A DNA stretch of 64,000 nucleotides from Streptomyces misionensis (GTDB lineage Bacteria > Actinomycetota > Actinomycetes > Streptomycetales > Streptomycetaceae): contig NZ_VOGW01000055.1 of NCBI RefSeq assembly GCF_007896895.1, positions 37,601 to 101,600 on the forward strand. The letters are read 5' to 3'. This document shows, piece after piece, positions 45,938 to 54,779 of the stretch. Every line of letters begins with the position of its first letter. The stretch's first letter is position 1. Under the pieces are notes generated by a model. The model searched no databases, was not told the origin of the DNA, and worked only from the letters and a program-made list of their open reading frames with translations. A program made the translations under genes and the position numbers.

Positions 45938-46626
45938 CCACGACCATCGCCGTCGGCCCCGACGAGGCCGTCGCCGACGTCGAGGACGGCTCCACCGTAC
46001 TGGTGGGCGGTTTCGGCCTGGCCGGCATGCCGTTCGACCTGATCGACGCCCTCATCCGGCAGGGTGCCGGGGACCTGACGATCGTCTCCAACAACGCCGG
46101 CAACGGCGACGTGGGCCTGGCCGCGCTGCTCAAGGCCGGCCGGGTGCGCAAGGTGATCTGCTCCTTCCCCCGGCAGAGCGACTCCTACGTCTTCGACGAC
46201 CTGTACCGGGCCGGCCGGGTCGAACTGGAGGTCGTGCCGCAGGGCACGCTCGCCGAGCGGATGCGCGCCGCCGGGGCCGGCATCGGCGCCTTCTACAGCC
46301 CGGTCGGCGTCGGCACGCCCCTGGCCGAGGGCAAGGAGACCCGGGAGATCGACGGACGCGTCCACGTCCTGGAGTTCCCGATCCAGGGGGACGTGGCACT
46401 GATCTCGGCCCACCGCGCGGACACCATGGGCAACCTCGTGTACCGCAAGACCGCCCGGAACTTCGGCCCCGTCATGGCCACCGCAGCCCGTACCGTCGTC
46501 GTCCAGGTCACCGAGATCGTGCCCGCCGGCGGGATCGACCCGGAGACCGTGGTCACCCCGGGCATCTACGTCGACCGCCTGGTGCGGGCCAAGGCCCGCC
46601 GGCTGACCGTGCAAGGAGCCCGCTGA
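45934..46626 (+). CDS. 3-oxoacid/3-oxoadipate CoA-transferase subunit A
   Basis: A 230-residue family I CoA-transferase alpha subunit: VLVGGFGLAGMPFDLIDAL, SNNAGNGDVGLAAL, then GAFYSPVGVGTPLAEGKE and HRADTMGNLVYRKTARNF. It forms a heteromer with the next gene product and moves CoA from succinyl-CoA to a 3-oxoacid, probably 3-oxoadipate given the adjacent thiolase. Its stop shares a base with the ATG of subunit B (TGATG). Confidence 0.92.
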   Translation: MTTTIAVGPDEAVADVEDGSTVLVGGFGLAGMPFDLIDALIRQGAGDLTIVSNNAGNGDVGLAALLKAGRVRKVICSFPRQSDSYVFDDLYRAGRVELEVVPQGTLAERMRAAGAGIGAFYSPVGVGTPLAEGKETREIDGRVHVLEFPIQGDVALISAHRADTMGNLVYRKTARNFGPVMATAARTVVVQVTEIVPAGGIDPETVVTPGIYVDRLVRAKARRLTVQGAR

Positions 46627-47297
46627 TGACGACCGCCGCAGCCCCCGCCGTGGAGCACACCGACCGCGGTCCGCTCACCACCGACGAACTCGCCGCCCGG
46701 ATCGCCCGCGACATCCCGGCCAGTTCCTACGTCAACCTCGGCATCGGGCAGCCGACCCGGATCGCCGAGCACCTGCCGCGGGACGCCGGAGTCGTGCTGC
46801 ACACCGAGAACGGCATGCTCGGCATGGGCCCGGCCGCCACCGGCGACGAGGTCGACCCCGACCTCACCAACGCCGGCAAGGTGCCCGTCACCGAGCTGCC
46901 CGGAGCGGCCTACTTCCACCACGCCGACTCCTTCGCGATGATGCGCGGCGGGCACCTGGACGTGTGCGTCCTCGGCGCCTTCCAGGTGTCCCAGCACGGT
47001 GATCTGGCGAACTGGCACACCGGCGATCCCGACGCGATCCCCGCCGTGGGCGGTGCGATGGACCTCGCCGTGGGAGCCCGGCAGGTCCTGGTGATGATGA
47101 AGCTTTTCACCCGGGACGGCGCCCCGAAGCTCGTGCCCGCGTGCACGTACCCGCTCACCGGGCCGGGCTGCGTCCACCGCGCCTACACCGACTGCGGCAT
47201 CTTCGCCGTCGGCCCGGACGGCGTCCGGGTCCTGGAGACGTACGGCAGCTCCGTCGCAGCCCTGCGGGAGCGGCTGGACGTCGAACTGAAGGACTGA
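46626..47297 (+). CDS. 3-oxoacid/3-oxoadipate CoA-transferase subunit B
   Basis: A 223-residue beta subunit with YVNLGIGQPTRIAEHLP and the catalytic Glu in HTENGMLGMGP. GHLDVCVLGAFQVSQHGDLAN and the C-terminal region CGIFAVGPDGV are typical. It completes the enzyme with subunit A. It is the last gene of the gentisate/thiolase operon; 80 bp later a TetR gene begins. Confidence 0.92.
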   Translation: MTTAAAPAVEHTDRGPLTTDELAARIARDIPASSYVNLGIGQPTRIAEHLPRDAGVVLHTENGMLGMGPAATGDEVDPDLTNAGKVPVTELPGAAYFHHADSFAMMRGGHLDVCVLGAFQVSQHGDLANWHTGDPDAIPAVGGAMDLAVGARQVLVMMKLFTRDGAPKLVPACTYPLTGPGCVHRAYTDCGIFAVGPDGVRVLETYGSSVAALRERLDVELKD

Positions 47298-47377
47298 GGG
47301 CTGCACACGACGTCGGCACCACGGGCTGTGCGTAAGCTGAGCGTTCGCCGTGCCGGGACGGGGTTAGGATCTCCGGC

Positions 47378-47986
47378 ATGGCCACCCTTCGTGAGGCACA
47401 GAAGCAGATGACCCGCCGTCTGCTGCTGGAGTCGGGACTCAAGCTCTTCAAAGCGAAGGGATACGCCGCCACCACAGTGGACGACATCGCCACCGCCGCC
47501 GGCACCACACGCGTCACCTTCTACGCATACTTCCCCTCCCGCAGCGAGCTGATGCGGGCGCTCATCGACGAGCAGCTCAACGAGGCGCTCCAGCGCGTCC
47601 GCTCGCCCGAACACGGCTCCACCGCCAAGGACCTCGTGACCACGGTCGCCGACGGCACACGGGACGCCATCCTGGCCTGGCTGCGCCGGACCGCCGAGAG
47701 CTGGCCGGTGATCCGGCCGATCATCCGGATCGGCCGGGACGCCGCGGTGATCGATCCGGACCTGCCCGACCTGGTGGAGCGCTGGCTGGAGGAGGCCGTC
47801 AGCGACATCGAGGACGGCCTCACCGCGGCCGGCCGCTTCGAGCCCCACCAGCGGCACTTCCGCGGTGTGCTCGCCATGTCCCAGCTCGATTACGTGGCCC
47901 AGCACTGGGACGGCTCCGACTGGAAGCTGACCCGCGACCAGATGCTGGAGGAGCTCGCCGACAGCTGGGTGCGCCTGCTGAACTGA
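47378..47986 (+). CDS. TetR-family regulator
   Basis: A 202-residue repressor with an N-terminal helix-turn-helix, TVDDIATAAGTTRVTFYAYF, and an all-helical ligand domain. It is encoded just downstream of the CoA-transferase genes on the same strand and convergent with the LysR gene. Its target may be the gentisate/thiolase operon or the P450 locus. A GG-rich ribosome-binding site is near the ATG. Confidence 0.9.
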   Translation: MATLREAQKQMTRRLLLESGLKLFKAKGYAATTVDDIATAAGTTRVTFYAYFPSRSELMRALIDEQLNEALQRVRSPEHGSTAKDLVTTVADGTRDAILAWLRRTAESWPVIRPIIRIGRDAAVIDPDLPDLVERWLEEAVSDIEDGLTAAGRFEPHQRHFRGVLAMSQLDYVAQHWDGSDWKLTRDQMLEELADSWVRLLN

Positions 47987-47993
47987 CCGGCGC

Positions 47994-48917
47994 TCACAGC
48001 CCCGCCGCGACCTCCAGCAGCAGCGTCCGCAGCCACGCGACGAAGTGCTGGTCGGTCAGCCTCGGATTCCACACCATGTCGATCCCGAGCCCGGGAAGCG
48101 GGAAGGGGAACTCCTCGATCCGCAGATCGGAGAGCCGCCGCATGGCGACGGCGACCTGGTGCCGCAGCAGCGCGACACCGCCGGCGCGGGCCACCAGGAA
48201 GGGCACCAGCAGGAAGTCGGAACTCAGCTGCCCGACCCGGTAGGGGATGCCCTTGTCCTCCAGCACCGAGTAGGGGAAGACCCGCCGGTCGGTGTCGACC
48301 ACGACGTGCGGCTGGGTCGTCAGCAGCTCCAGGGCGTCGGCCTGCGCGGGCGTGTCCGGTGCGGCCACCACCACGACCCGGTCGTCGTACAGCCGCTCCC
48401 GCGGGTACGGCGAGAAGTGCCCCTCGGAGATCAGCACGACGTCGACGCCCTGATCGGTGAAGGTCGACTCGCTCGGCACCGTGATCGTCCGCAGCCGCAG
48501 CGTGGCGAGCGGGGCGCGCTCCCTGACGAGCCGGGTCAACCGGGGCCCGACGACGAACGCCGTGCTGGTCGTCATGGCGACCGTGATGATTCGCCGGTCC
48601 GTCGCGGGGTCGAAGACGGGGAAGTTCACGATGCGTGCCGTCTGCTGGAGGGCGCTGCGCAGCGGCCCCACCAGCTCCAGCGCGCGCGGCGTCAGCGTGA
48701 CGCCGCTGCCCTGCCGGACGACCAGGTCGTCCCCGAGCAGGCGCCGCATCCGGGTCAGGGCGTGGCTCATCGCGGGCTGGGAGAGGCCGACGCGCTCCGC
48801 GGCCTTGGTCACCGACCGTTCCTCCAGGAGCGCGAGAAGGGGCACCAGCAGGTTCAGGTTGACCGACGCCAGCCGGTCCAGGCCCGAACTCGTGGTGCCC
48901 CGTTCCTCCGCGCTCAT
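47994..48917 (-). CDS. LysR-family regulator
   Basis: A 307-residue LysR-type regulator. The winged-helix N-terminus includes SVTKAAERVGLSQPAMSHAL and the dimerisation helix, followed by a periplasmic-binding-like effector domain (VALLRHQVAVAM). Opening with LNLLVPLLALLEE, it resembles the NodD/LinR branch, whose members often sense aromatic compounds. It is encoded directly upstream of, but not overlapping, the ferredoxin reductase gene stop on the same strand (10 bp), so it is the last gene of the P450 operon. Confidence 0.9.
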   Translation of the reverse strand: MSAEERGTTSSGLDRLASVNLNLLVPLLALLEERSVTKAAERVGLSQPAMSHALTRMRRLLGDDLVVRQGSGVTLTPRALELVGPLRSALQQTARIVNFPVFDPATDRRIITVAMTTSTAFVVGPRLTRLVRERAPLATLRLRTITVPSESTFTDQGVDVVLISEGHFSPYPRERLYDDRVVVVAAPDTPAQADALELLTTQPHVVVDTDRRVFPYSVLEDKGIPYRVGQLSSDFLLVPFLVARAGGVALLRHQVAVAMRRLSDLRIEEFPFPLPGLGIDMVWNPRLTDQHFVAWLRTLLLEVAAGL

Positions 48918-48927
48918 GGGGCGCAGC

Positions 48928-50070
48928 CTACGCGGCCGCCTGGGTCATCCGGCGCAGCCGGGGGATCGGTAGGCGGTAGTCCAGGGCGACGACGTCCGCG
49001 GTGCCGTCCGCGTGCGCCCAGCGCATCAGCGCGGGCCCACCGCCGGGCTCCCCGTCGGCGTACTCCGGCTCGCCCTCCACGGGAAGGGTGCCGACCGCCT
49101 TCAGGCTCAGCCCGAACTGCTCCGTCCAGAAGTACGGCTGGAACCGCAGCGGCGGGGTCGCCTCGCCGTGCAGGAGCGCCCGCGCCGCGACCTTCGCCTG
49201 CTCGATAGCGCTGCTCCACAGGGGGACGCGGCGCGGACCCCGCGCGGTGGGGAAGGCCGCGAGGTCCCCGACGGCCGCCACGTCGGGCCGGACGAGGCCG
49301 CGCGCGTCGACCTCGACGGCGCCCCGCGCGGTGAGCCCGGAGCCCGCGAGCCACTCCGTGTTGGGGATGTCGCCCGCGGCGGTGAGCACCACCTCGGCCT
49401 CCAGCACACCGCCCTCGGCGAGCACGACCCGCGGCCCCCCGCCGCCGTCCTCGAGCCGGGCCTCGGCGGTCTCCACCAGCCGGAGTCCCCGCTCCAGCGC
49501 GGCCCGCACGAAGACGCTGGCGAGATACGGGCCGAGCTGCTGCCGCAGAGGTGTGCCCTGGGAGACGAGGGTGACCTCGCAGCCGGAGGCCAGGCAGCCG
49601 GAGGCGATCTCCATGCCGAGCGGGCCGCCGCCCACGACGACGACCGACGGTCCGGCCGCCACCCGGCGGCGCAGGGCCAGCGCGTCGTCGAGCCCGCGCA
49701 GGGTGAGCTCGCCGGGCAGGTTGGACAGCCGCCGGGCCCGCGACCCGGTGGCCAGCACCAGACGGTCGTACGGCAGGGCCGTGCCGTCCTCGAGGGAGAC
49801 GAGCTGGCGGTCCAGGTCGAGGCCGGTCGCCCGTACCCCGAGCAGTTCGGTCGCCCCGTGCCCGGCGGGCGGCAGCTCGTGCGCGGTCAGGTCGTCGCCG
49901 TCGAGCAGCAGCGCCTTGGACAGGGCCGGGCGGCTGTACGCGGGGTGCCGTTCGTCGCCGACGATGGTCAGCTCGCCGTCGAACCCGGCCTCGCGGAGGG
50001 TGTCGGCCGCGGTGAGCCCGGCGATGCCGTTGCCGACGACGACTACGCGCCCGGGGGCCGCGGCGCTCAT
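48928..50070 (-). CDS. FAD-dependent ferredoxin reductase
   Basis: A 380-residue NAD(P)H:rubredoxin/putidaredoxin-reductase-like flavoprotein. FAD-binding VVVGNGIAGLTAAD is at the N-terminus, NAD-binding VVVGGGPLGMEIAS is in the middle, the ATGSRAR motif joins them, and the second FAD motif is VAAVGDLAAFP. It would pass electrons to the ferredoxin encoded upstream and on to the P450. ATG 50070 (MSAAAPGR) overlaps the ferredoxin stop by four bases; the longer frame upstream is the ferredoxin gene read out of frame. Confidence 0.92.
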   Translation of the reverse strand: MSAAAPGRVVVVGNGIAGLTAADTLREAGFDGELTIVGDERHPAYSRPALSKALLLDGDDLTAHELPPAGHGATELLGVRATGLDLDRQLVSLEDGTALPYDRLVLATGSRARRLSNLPGELTLRGLDDALALRRRVAAGPSVVVVGGGPLGMEIASGCLASGCEVTLVSQGTPLRQQLGPYLASVFVRAALERGLRLVETAEARLEDGGGGPRVVLAEGGVLEAEVVLTAAGDIPNTEWLAGSGLTARGAVEVDARGLVRPDVAAVGDLAAFPTARGPRRVPLWSSAIEQAKVAARALLHGEATPPLRFQPYFWTEQFGLSLKAVGTLPVEGEPEYADGEPGGGPALMRWAHADGTADVVALDYRLPIPRLRRMTQAAA

Positions 50071-50255
50071 GCAATCCTCAGGGCCGCGACGGGACACACC
50101 CGCACGGCGGCGTTGGCGAGGGCGGCGTCGGCCGCGTCGAACTCCTCGCGGTCCAGGACCAGTTCGCCCTCGTCGTCGAGGTGCATCAGCTGCGGGGCGG
50201 CCTCCTCGCACAGGCCGTGGCCCTCGCAACGGGGGCGGTCGAGAATGATCTTCAT
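50067..50255 (-). CDS. [3Fe-4S] ferredoxin, P450 partner
   Basis: A 62-residue single-cluster ferredoxin. Cys10 and Cys16 in RCEGHGLCEE and Cys54 in RVCPVAAL give the CxxHxxC...CP pattern of three-cysteine ferredoxins that serve actinobacterial P450s. It is encoded between the P450 and its reductase with four-base overlaps on both sides, so the three proteins form one redox chain. Confidence 0.92.
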   Translation of the reverse strand: MKIILDRPRCEGHGLCEEAAPQLMHLDDEGELVLDREEFDAADAALANAAVRVCPVAALRIA

Positions 50256-51424
50256 GCGGGGATCGCCTCCATGACGGGGAGCTCCTCGATGCTCCGCGTG
50301 GTGTTGCCGGGGACGCGGACCTCGGGTCCGACGACGAGGCGTTCGACCCGCCGGGACAGCGCCTCGATCACGGCGTGAGCCTCCAGCCGGGCGAGCCCCT
50401 GGCCCGCGCAGCCGTGCGGGCCGTAGCCGAACGACAGATGGTCGACCGGGTTGCGCTCGACGAGGAACGCGTCCGGGTTCTCGTAGTGGCGCGGGTCCCG
50501 GTTGCCGGCGCCGAACAGGATCGCCACCTGCGCGCCCGCCGGGATGTCGACCTCCTCGATCGTGACGTCCTTGGTGACGCGGCGGCCCCAGGCGTGCAGG
50601 GGAGCCCAGAAACGCAGCACCTCGTTGAACGCGGCGGGCACCAGCGAGGGGTCCTCGCGGACGAGGGCGAGCTGCTCGGGGTGGCGGGCGAAGAGGGCGA
50701 CGAGGTTGCCGATGGCGGCGATGGTCGTGTCGACACCGGCGCCGAGGTACTGGTGGATGATGTGGCCGGCCGAGTCCGGCGGGATGGCGCCGCGGGCCTC
50801 GGCGTCGAAGATGCCGCGGCCCACGGATCCCTCGGCGAGGTCGCCGGCGGTGACCTGGGAGCACCAGGCGTACAGCTCGCCGGCGATCGGGAAGTTCTCG
50901 GCGGTGCGCTGGTTCATGGGGCCGAGGACCTGCATCGCGGCCTGCCCCCAGCGCAGCATGTTGGCGCGCACCTCGCCGGTGAAGCCGATGAGGTCGGCGA
51001 CGACCTCGAGCGGGAAGGCGCGGGCGAGCGCGTCGATGGCCTCGAAGGAGCCCATCGCGACGAGTTCGCGGACGAGGGCGTCGGCCTTCGCCGTGATCGA
51101 GCCCTTCAGGCCGCGCAGCGCGCGCGGGGAGAGGTTCTCGGTGAGCGTGGCGCGCAGTTGGGTGTGCACGGGCGGGTCGGAGGCGAGCGAGGTGCCGGTC
51201 AGCGCTTTGTTGGCCATCGGATTGAATGCGACCGAGGACGAGGAGAACGACTCCCAGTCGCCGAGGGCGCCGCGGATGACGTCGTACCGCGTCAACGCGT
51301 AGACGTCGTTGCGTGGCAGGTGCACGACGGGGCCGCGTTCCCTCAGGTCGGCGTAGACGGGGTACGGGTCGAGGACGACTTCGTCGGCGAAGAGGTCAAC
51401 GTCGGAGGCAGGCGGGGTGCTCAT
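50252..51424 (-). CDS. Cytochrome P450
   Basis: A 390-residue class I P450. The heme-binding Cys is in FGYGPHGCAGQG, the I-helix oxygen groove is LGAGVDTTIAA, the ExxR motif is EVLR, and AFNPMANKALTGTSLASD is near the B-C loop. A hydroxylase or O-dealkylase acting on an aromatic compound is plausible from context. Aromatic O-demethylation would yield the phenols used by the neighbouring monooxygenase, but no substrate is established. ATG 51424 is chosen; the longer frame upstream runs through the intergenic palindrome. Confidence 0.92.
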   Translation of the reverse strand: MSTPPASDVDLFADEVVLDPYPVYADLRERGPVVHLPRNDVYALTRYDVIRGALGDWESFSSSSVAFNPMANKALTGTSLASDPPVHTQLRATLTENLSPRALRGLKGSITAKADALVRELVAMGSFEAIDALARAFPLEVVADLIGFTGEVRANMLRWGQAAMQVLGPMNQRTAENFPIAGELYAWCSQVTAGDLAEGSVGRGIFDAEARGAIPPDSAGHIIHQYLGAGVDTTIAAIGNLVALFARHPEQLALVREDPSLVPAAFNEVLRFWAPLHAWGRRVTKDVTIEEVDIPAGAQVAILFGAGNRDPRHYENPDAFLVERNPVDHLSFGYGPHGCAGQGLARLEAHAVIEALSRRVERLVVGPEVRVPGNTTRSIEELPVMEAIPA

Positions 51425-51479
51425 GCCCCTCAGTGAAATGTCCGCCCTTACATCGAGCAAGTGAATGCTTGGCATGCTC

Positions 51480-51502
51480 CGACATGCACGACGTGCATGT
51501 CG
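51480..51502. promoter_or_regulatory. Palindrome in divergent promoter region
   Basis: Perfect 10-bp arms CGACATGCAC / GTGCATGTCG around a GAC centre, 56 bp upstream of the P450 start and 168 bp upstream of the phosphotriesterase-like gene on the other strand. It is a probable operator for a dimeric regulator. The adjacent TetR and LysR proteins are the candidates. Confidence 0.65.
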
Positions 51503-51669
51503 CACGCCATCCGGACCCGCACAAGGGGGTTCCGAAGTGCTCGCGCAACCCATGGCGAATTGTTTTTCCGTGGTGTTCGTTTCATTGACGGCGTGTAAAG
51601 CAAATCGATACGGTGACGGCAGCCACAGGGGTGCGTGGGCACCCCACACCGGACATGTGAGGCATGCGC

Positions 51670-52644
51670 ATGAGCGTCGAGAGCAACACCGTCAACACCG
51701 TCCTGGGCCCGGTGCCGGCCGCCGAGCTGGGCGTCGTCTCGGTCCACGAGGCGCTGCTGTCGGTGGTGCCGGGCGCCGAGCACGCCTACGACATCACCCT
51801 CGACCGCGCCGAGATTTTCGAGACCCTGGCCGCCAGGCTGAAGGACTTCAAGGCCCACGGCGGCGGCACGATCGTCGACAGCACCGGCATGTTCCACGGC
51901 CGCGACGTCCGGCTCTACGAGACCCTCGCCCGTGCGACGGGCGTGCACATCGTCGCCTCGACCGGGCAGGGCCCCGAGGACATGCTCGGCGGCTACTTCC
52001 TCACCCCGCAGACCAACCCGCCCACACCGTGGCCGGCCGAGAAGTTCGCCGACCTCTTCACCAAGGAGGTCACCGAGGGCATGGTCGTCCCGCGCGTCGA
52101 GCGCCGCGGCCCGGCGGGCCTGGTGGCCACCACCGCCACCCGCACCGGCATGACCGCGACCGACGAGAGCCTGTTCCGGGGTGCGGCCCGGACCGCGCTC
52201 GCCACCGGCGTCCCCCTCTCCATCCGCCACGGCGCCGATGCCGTGCACGACCTCGACGTCGTCCTAGAGGAGAAGCTGCCCGCCGACCGCGTCGTCGTCG
52301 GCGGACTCGACCGCAAGGACGCCGTCACCTCCGGGGCGGCCCGGGAAATCGCCCGCCGCGGCGCCTACGTCGCCCTCGACCACGTCGGCACGGAGGACGA
52401 GGACCACGTCACCGACGCAGAACGGACCGCTCTGGTCGCCGAGCTGGCCGGGGCCGGACTCGCCGGCCGGGTCCTGCTGTCCAGCAGCGCCACCGGCGTC
52501 GCCAAGGGGCACACCGGCACCGACGTGCCGTACAGCCACGTCCTGACCAGCTTCGTCCCGCTGCTGAGGGCCCGGGGTCTCAGCGACGAGGACACGCGCC
52601 GGATTCTCGTGGACAACCCGCGGGACCTGCTGTCGGTGCGCTAA
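51670..52644 (+). CDS. Phosphotriesterase-family paralogue lacking most metal ligands
   Basis: A 324-residue protein that is clearly a paralogue of the next gene. Both begin with NTVLGPVPA, share GVHIVA and end with an NP motif (VDNPRDLL here, VDNPAAFL there). The family's binuclear metal site needs HxH, a Lys, two His and an Asp. Here HxH reads HEA, the Lys position is in VATTAT, one His is kept in SIRHGAD, the GHxD His is Gly (VGGLDRKD) and the Asp position reads SSSAT. Hydrolysis by the usual mechanism is therefore unlikely. It could be a regulatory partner of the neighbour, or a changed enzyme. ATG 51670 has GAGG seven bases upstream. Confidence 0.82.
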   Translation: MSVESNTVNTVLGPVPAAELGVVSVHEALLSVVPGAEHAYDITLDRAEIFETLAARLKDFKAHGGGTIVDSTGMFHGRDVRLYETLARATGVHIVASTGQGPEDMLGGYFLTPQTNPPTPWPAEKFADLFTKEVTEGMVVPRVERRGPAGLVATTATRTGMTATDESLFRGAARTALATGVPLSIRHGADAVHDLDVVLEEKLPADRVVVGGLDRKDAVTSGAAREIARRGAYVALDHVGTEDEDHVTDAERTALVAELAGAGLAGRVLLSSSATGVAKGHTGTDVPYSHVLTSFVPLLRARGLSDEDTRRILVDNPRDLLSVR

Positions 52645-52693
52645 GCGCACCGGCACCGACGACCATCAAGTCTCTTTCTCAAAGGTGAGTGTT

Positions 52694-53650
52694 GTGTCGA
52701 GAGTGAACACGGTCCTAGGGCCGGTCCCGGCCGAGGAACTGGGCCTCGTCGCCGTCCACGAGCACATCGGATACGGCATGCCCGGCTCCGAGCTGGACAC
52801 CAAGTGGTGGAAGACGCCCGAGGAGCGGTACGAGGAGACCGTCCCCAAGCTGCGCCGGTTCCACGAGTTGGGCGGCGGCACGTTCGTCGACGTCACCGGC
52901 ATCTGCAACGGCCGTGACGTCGACTACTACAGGTCCCTGTCCGCGAAGACCGGCGTGCACATCGTCGCCTGCACCGGCTTCGTCGGCGGCGACACCGCCC
53001 TGCCGCACTTCGCGAATGCCGGCGTCGACTACCTGGTGCGGCAGTTCGTCCACGAGATCACCGTCGGCATCGGGGACACCGGCAGCCTCGCCGGCGTCAT
53101 CAAGGTCGGTGTGAGCCGGGGCGGCCGGATGACCGACCTGGACAAGCGGATCTACCGGGCCGCCGCCCGCGCCGCCCTCAGCACCGGCGTGCCGATCCTC
53201 ACCCACCTTGCCATCGACGCCGAGAACGCCATAGCGATCTTCGACGAGGAGGGACTGCCCCTGGACCGCGTCCTGTTCGGGCACGTCGACGACGGCGTCA
53301 ACGCCGACAAGACCCGCGACGTGTGGATCGCCGAGCGGGGCGGCCGTATCGGCTTCGACACCTTCGGCTACGAGACCGAGCTGCCCGACCCGCCGTTCTG
53401 GGCCCGCCCACGCAAGGAACGCCTCGACCACTTCCTGCGCTTCATCGACGGCGGCCGCCGGATCCACCAGGTCCTCGCCTCCGCCGACGCCAACTGCTCA
53501 CCGCTCGGCTGGCCCGGCGTCAAGGGCCACACCGTCAACTACATCTTCGAGGACCTCATCCCGGACCTCCGCGCCGCCGGCCTCGACGAGACCGCGATCA
53601 AGACGATCTTCGTCGACAACCCCGCCGCCTTTTTGACCCTCCAGAAGTAG
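52694..53650 (+). CDS. Phosphotriesterase-family hydrolase (probable lactonase/esterase)
   Basis: A 318-residue TIM-barrel amidohydrolase-superfamily enzyme with all expected metal ligands: HxH in AVHEHIG, the carbamylated Lys in GVIKVGV, His in ILTHLAID, His in LFGHVDDG and Asp in LASADANC. Relatives hydrolyse lactones or esters rather than true phosphotriesters. In this operon it would open a lactone or cleave an ester of the compound being degraded. GTG 52694 is preferred because AAAGGTGA lies six bases upstream; GTG 52685 is the alternative. Confidence 0.9.
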   Translation: MSRVNTVLGPVPAEELGLVAVHEHIGYGMPGSELDTKWWKTPEERYEETVPKLRRFHELGGGTFVDVTGICNGRDVDYYRSLSAKTGVHIVACTGFVGGDTALPHFANAGVDYLVRQFVHEITVGIGDTGSLAGVIKVGVSRGGRMTDLDKRIYRAAARAALSTGVPILTHLAIDAENAIAIFDEEGLPLDRVLFGHVDDGVNADKTRDVWIAERGGRIGFDTFGYETELPDPPFWARPRKERLDHFLRFIDGGRRIHQVLASADANCSPLGWPGVKGHTVNYIFEDLIPDLRAAGLDETAIKTIFVDNPAAFLTLQK

Positions 53651-53662
53651 AGAGAACCAACG

Positions 53663-54775
53663 ATGCAGCTCTCGGACATCAAGAACCTCAAGATCGCCGT
53701 CGTCGGAGCGGGGTACGGCGGCGCGGCTGCCGCCAAGGCGCTCAGCCTCCTGGGTGCCCGCGTGGACGTCTACGAGCAGGCCACCCGGATCCGCGAGGTC
53801 GGCGCCGGCATCGGTCTGCGCCCCTCCACCATGAACCGCTTCCGCGGGTGGGGGATCTTCGACGCGATCGCCGAGGTCACCTCGCCTAGCGACTACTTCG
53901 AGATCCTCACCGCCACCGGCGACCCGATCATGAAGGAAGCGTGGCCCGCCGCCGGCGAGCAGGTCCACACCCACCTCATCCACCGCGGCGACTTCATCGA
54001 CGCCCTTATGGGCGTGCTCCCCGAGGGCATGGTGCACCTCGGCCACAAGCTGGAGAGCGTCGAGGACAAGGGCGAGGGTGCCGTCCTCACCTTCGCCAAC
54101 GGCACCTCGGTCGATGCCGACCTGGTCGTCGGCGCCGACGGCATCAAGTCGGTCGTCCGCCACCAGCTGTTCAGCCAGAAGCCCCCGGTGTTCTCCGGCG
54201 AGCACGCCTACCGCACGGTGATCTCCGCCGACGCCGCCCACGGCATGGTCGTCGACGACAACCTGCGCATGTACATCGGCCGCGGCACCAAGGTCTACCT
54301 GCTGCCGCTGCGCCACCGCGGCCAGGTGTCCTTCGACATCACCGCCCTGAACCCGGACGGCACCTGGGCGCCGCAGGTCACCAAGGAGGACCTACTCAAG
54401 ACGGTCGAGGGTTTCGACGAGCGCCTGGTGGGCATCACCCGCGACCTCGACATGGACACCGTGAACATCCGCGCCGTGTACGACATCGACCCCGTCGACA
54501 CCTGGCACACGGACTCCGTCGTCCTCGTCGGCGACGCCGCCCACTCGATGCTCCACCACCAGGGTCAGGGCGCCAACTCGGCCATCGAGGACGGCGGCGC
54601 GCTCGCCGACGCCCTCAAGCAGGCCGGTTCCCTAAAGGAGGCCCTCGACCTCTACCAGGCCACCCGCAAGCCGGTGACCGACGAACTGCAGCGCGTCTCG
54701 CGCCAGGGCTGGACCGAGGAAGAGATCAACGACGTCTTCCCCAGCCAGAAGCCCGCCGCCGCCGGACAGGAGTGA
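53663..54775 (+). CDS. FAD-dependent aromatic monooxygenase
   Basis: A 370-residue class A flavoprotein hydroxylase: GxGxxG in VVGAGYGGAAAAKAL, acidic cap VDVYEQA, DG motif in VVGADGIKSVVRHQL, and GDAAHSMLHHQGQGAN near the C-terminus. It is similar to salicylate- and 6-hydroxynicotinate-type hydroxylases, which use NAD(P)H and O2 on a hydroxylated ring. It follows the lactonase-like gene by 12 bp. Its product could feed the gentisate genes, though substrate specificity cannot be read from sequence. Confidence 0.88.
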   Translation: MQLSDIKNLKIAVVGAGYGGAAAAKALSLLGARVDVYEQATRIREVGAGIGLRPSTMNRFRGWGIFDAIAEVTSPSDYFEILTATGDPIMKEAWPAAGEQVHTHLIHRGDFIDALMGVLPEGMVHLGHKLESVEDKGEGAVLTFANGTSVDADLVVGADGIKSVVRHQLFSQKPPVFSGEHAYRTVISADAAHGMVVDDNLRMYIGRGTKVYLLPLRHRGQVSFDITALNPDGTWAPQVTKEDLLKTVEGFDERLVGITRDLDMDTVNIRAVYDIDPVDTWHTDSVVLVGDAAHSMLHHQGQGANSAIEDGGALADALKQAGSLKEALDLYQATRKPVTDELQRVSRQGWTEEEINDVFPSQKPAAAGQE

Positions 54776-54779
54776 CCCC

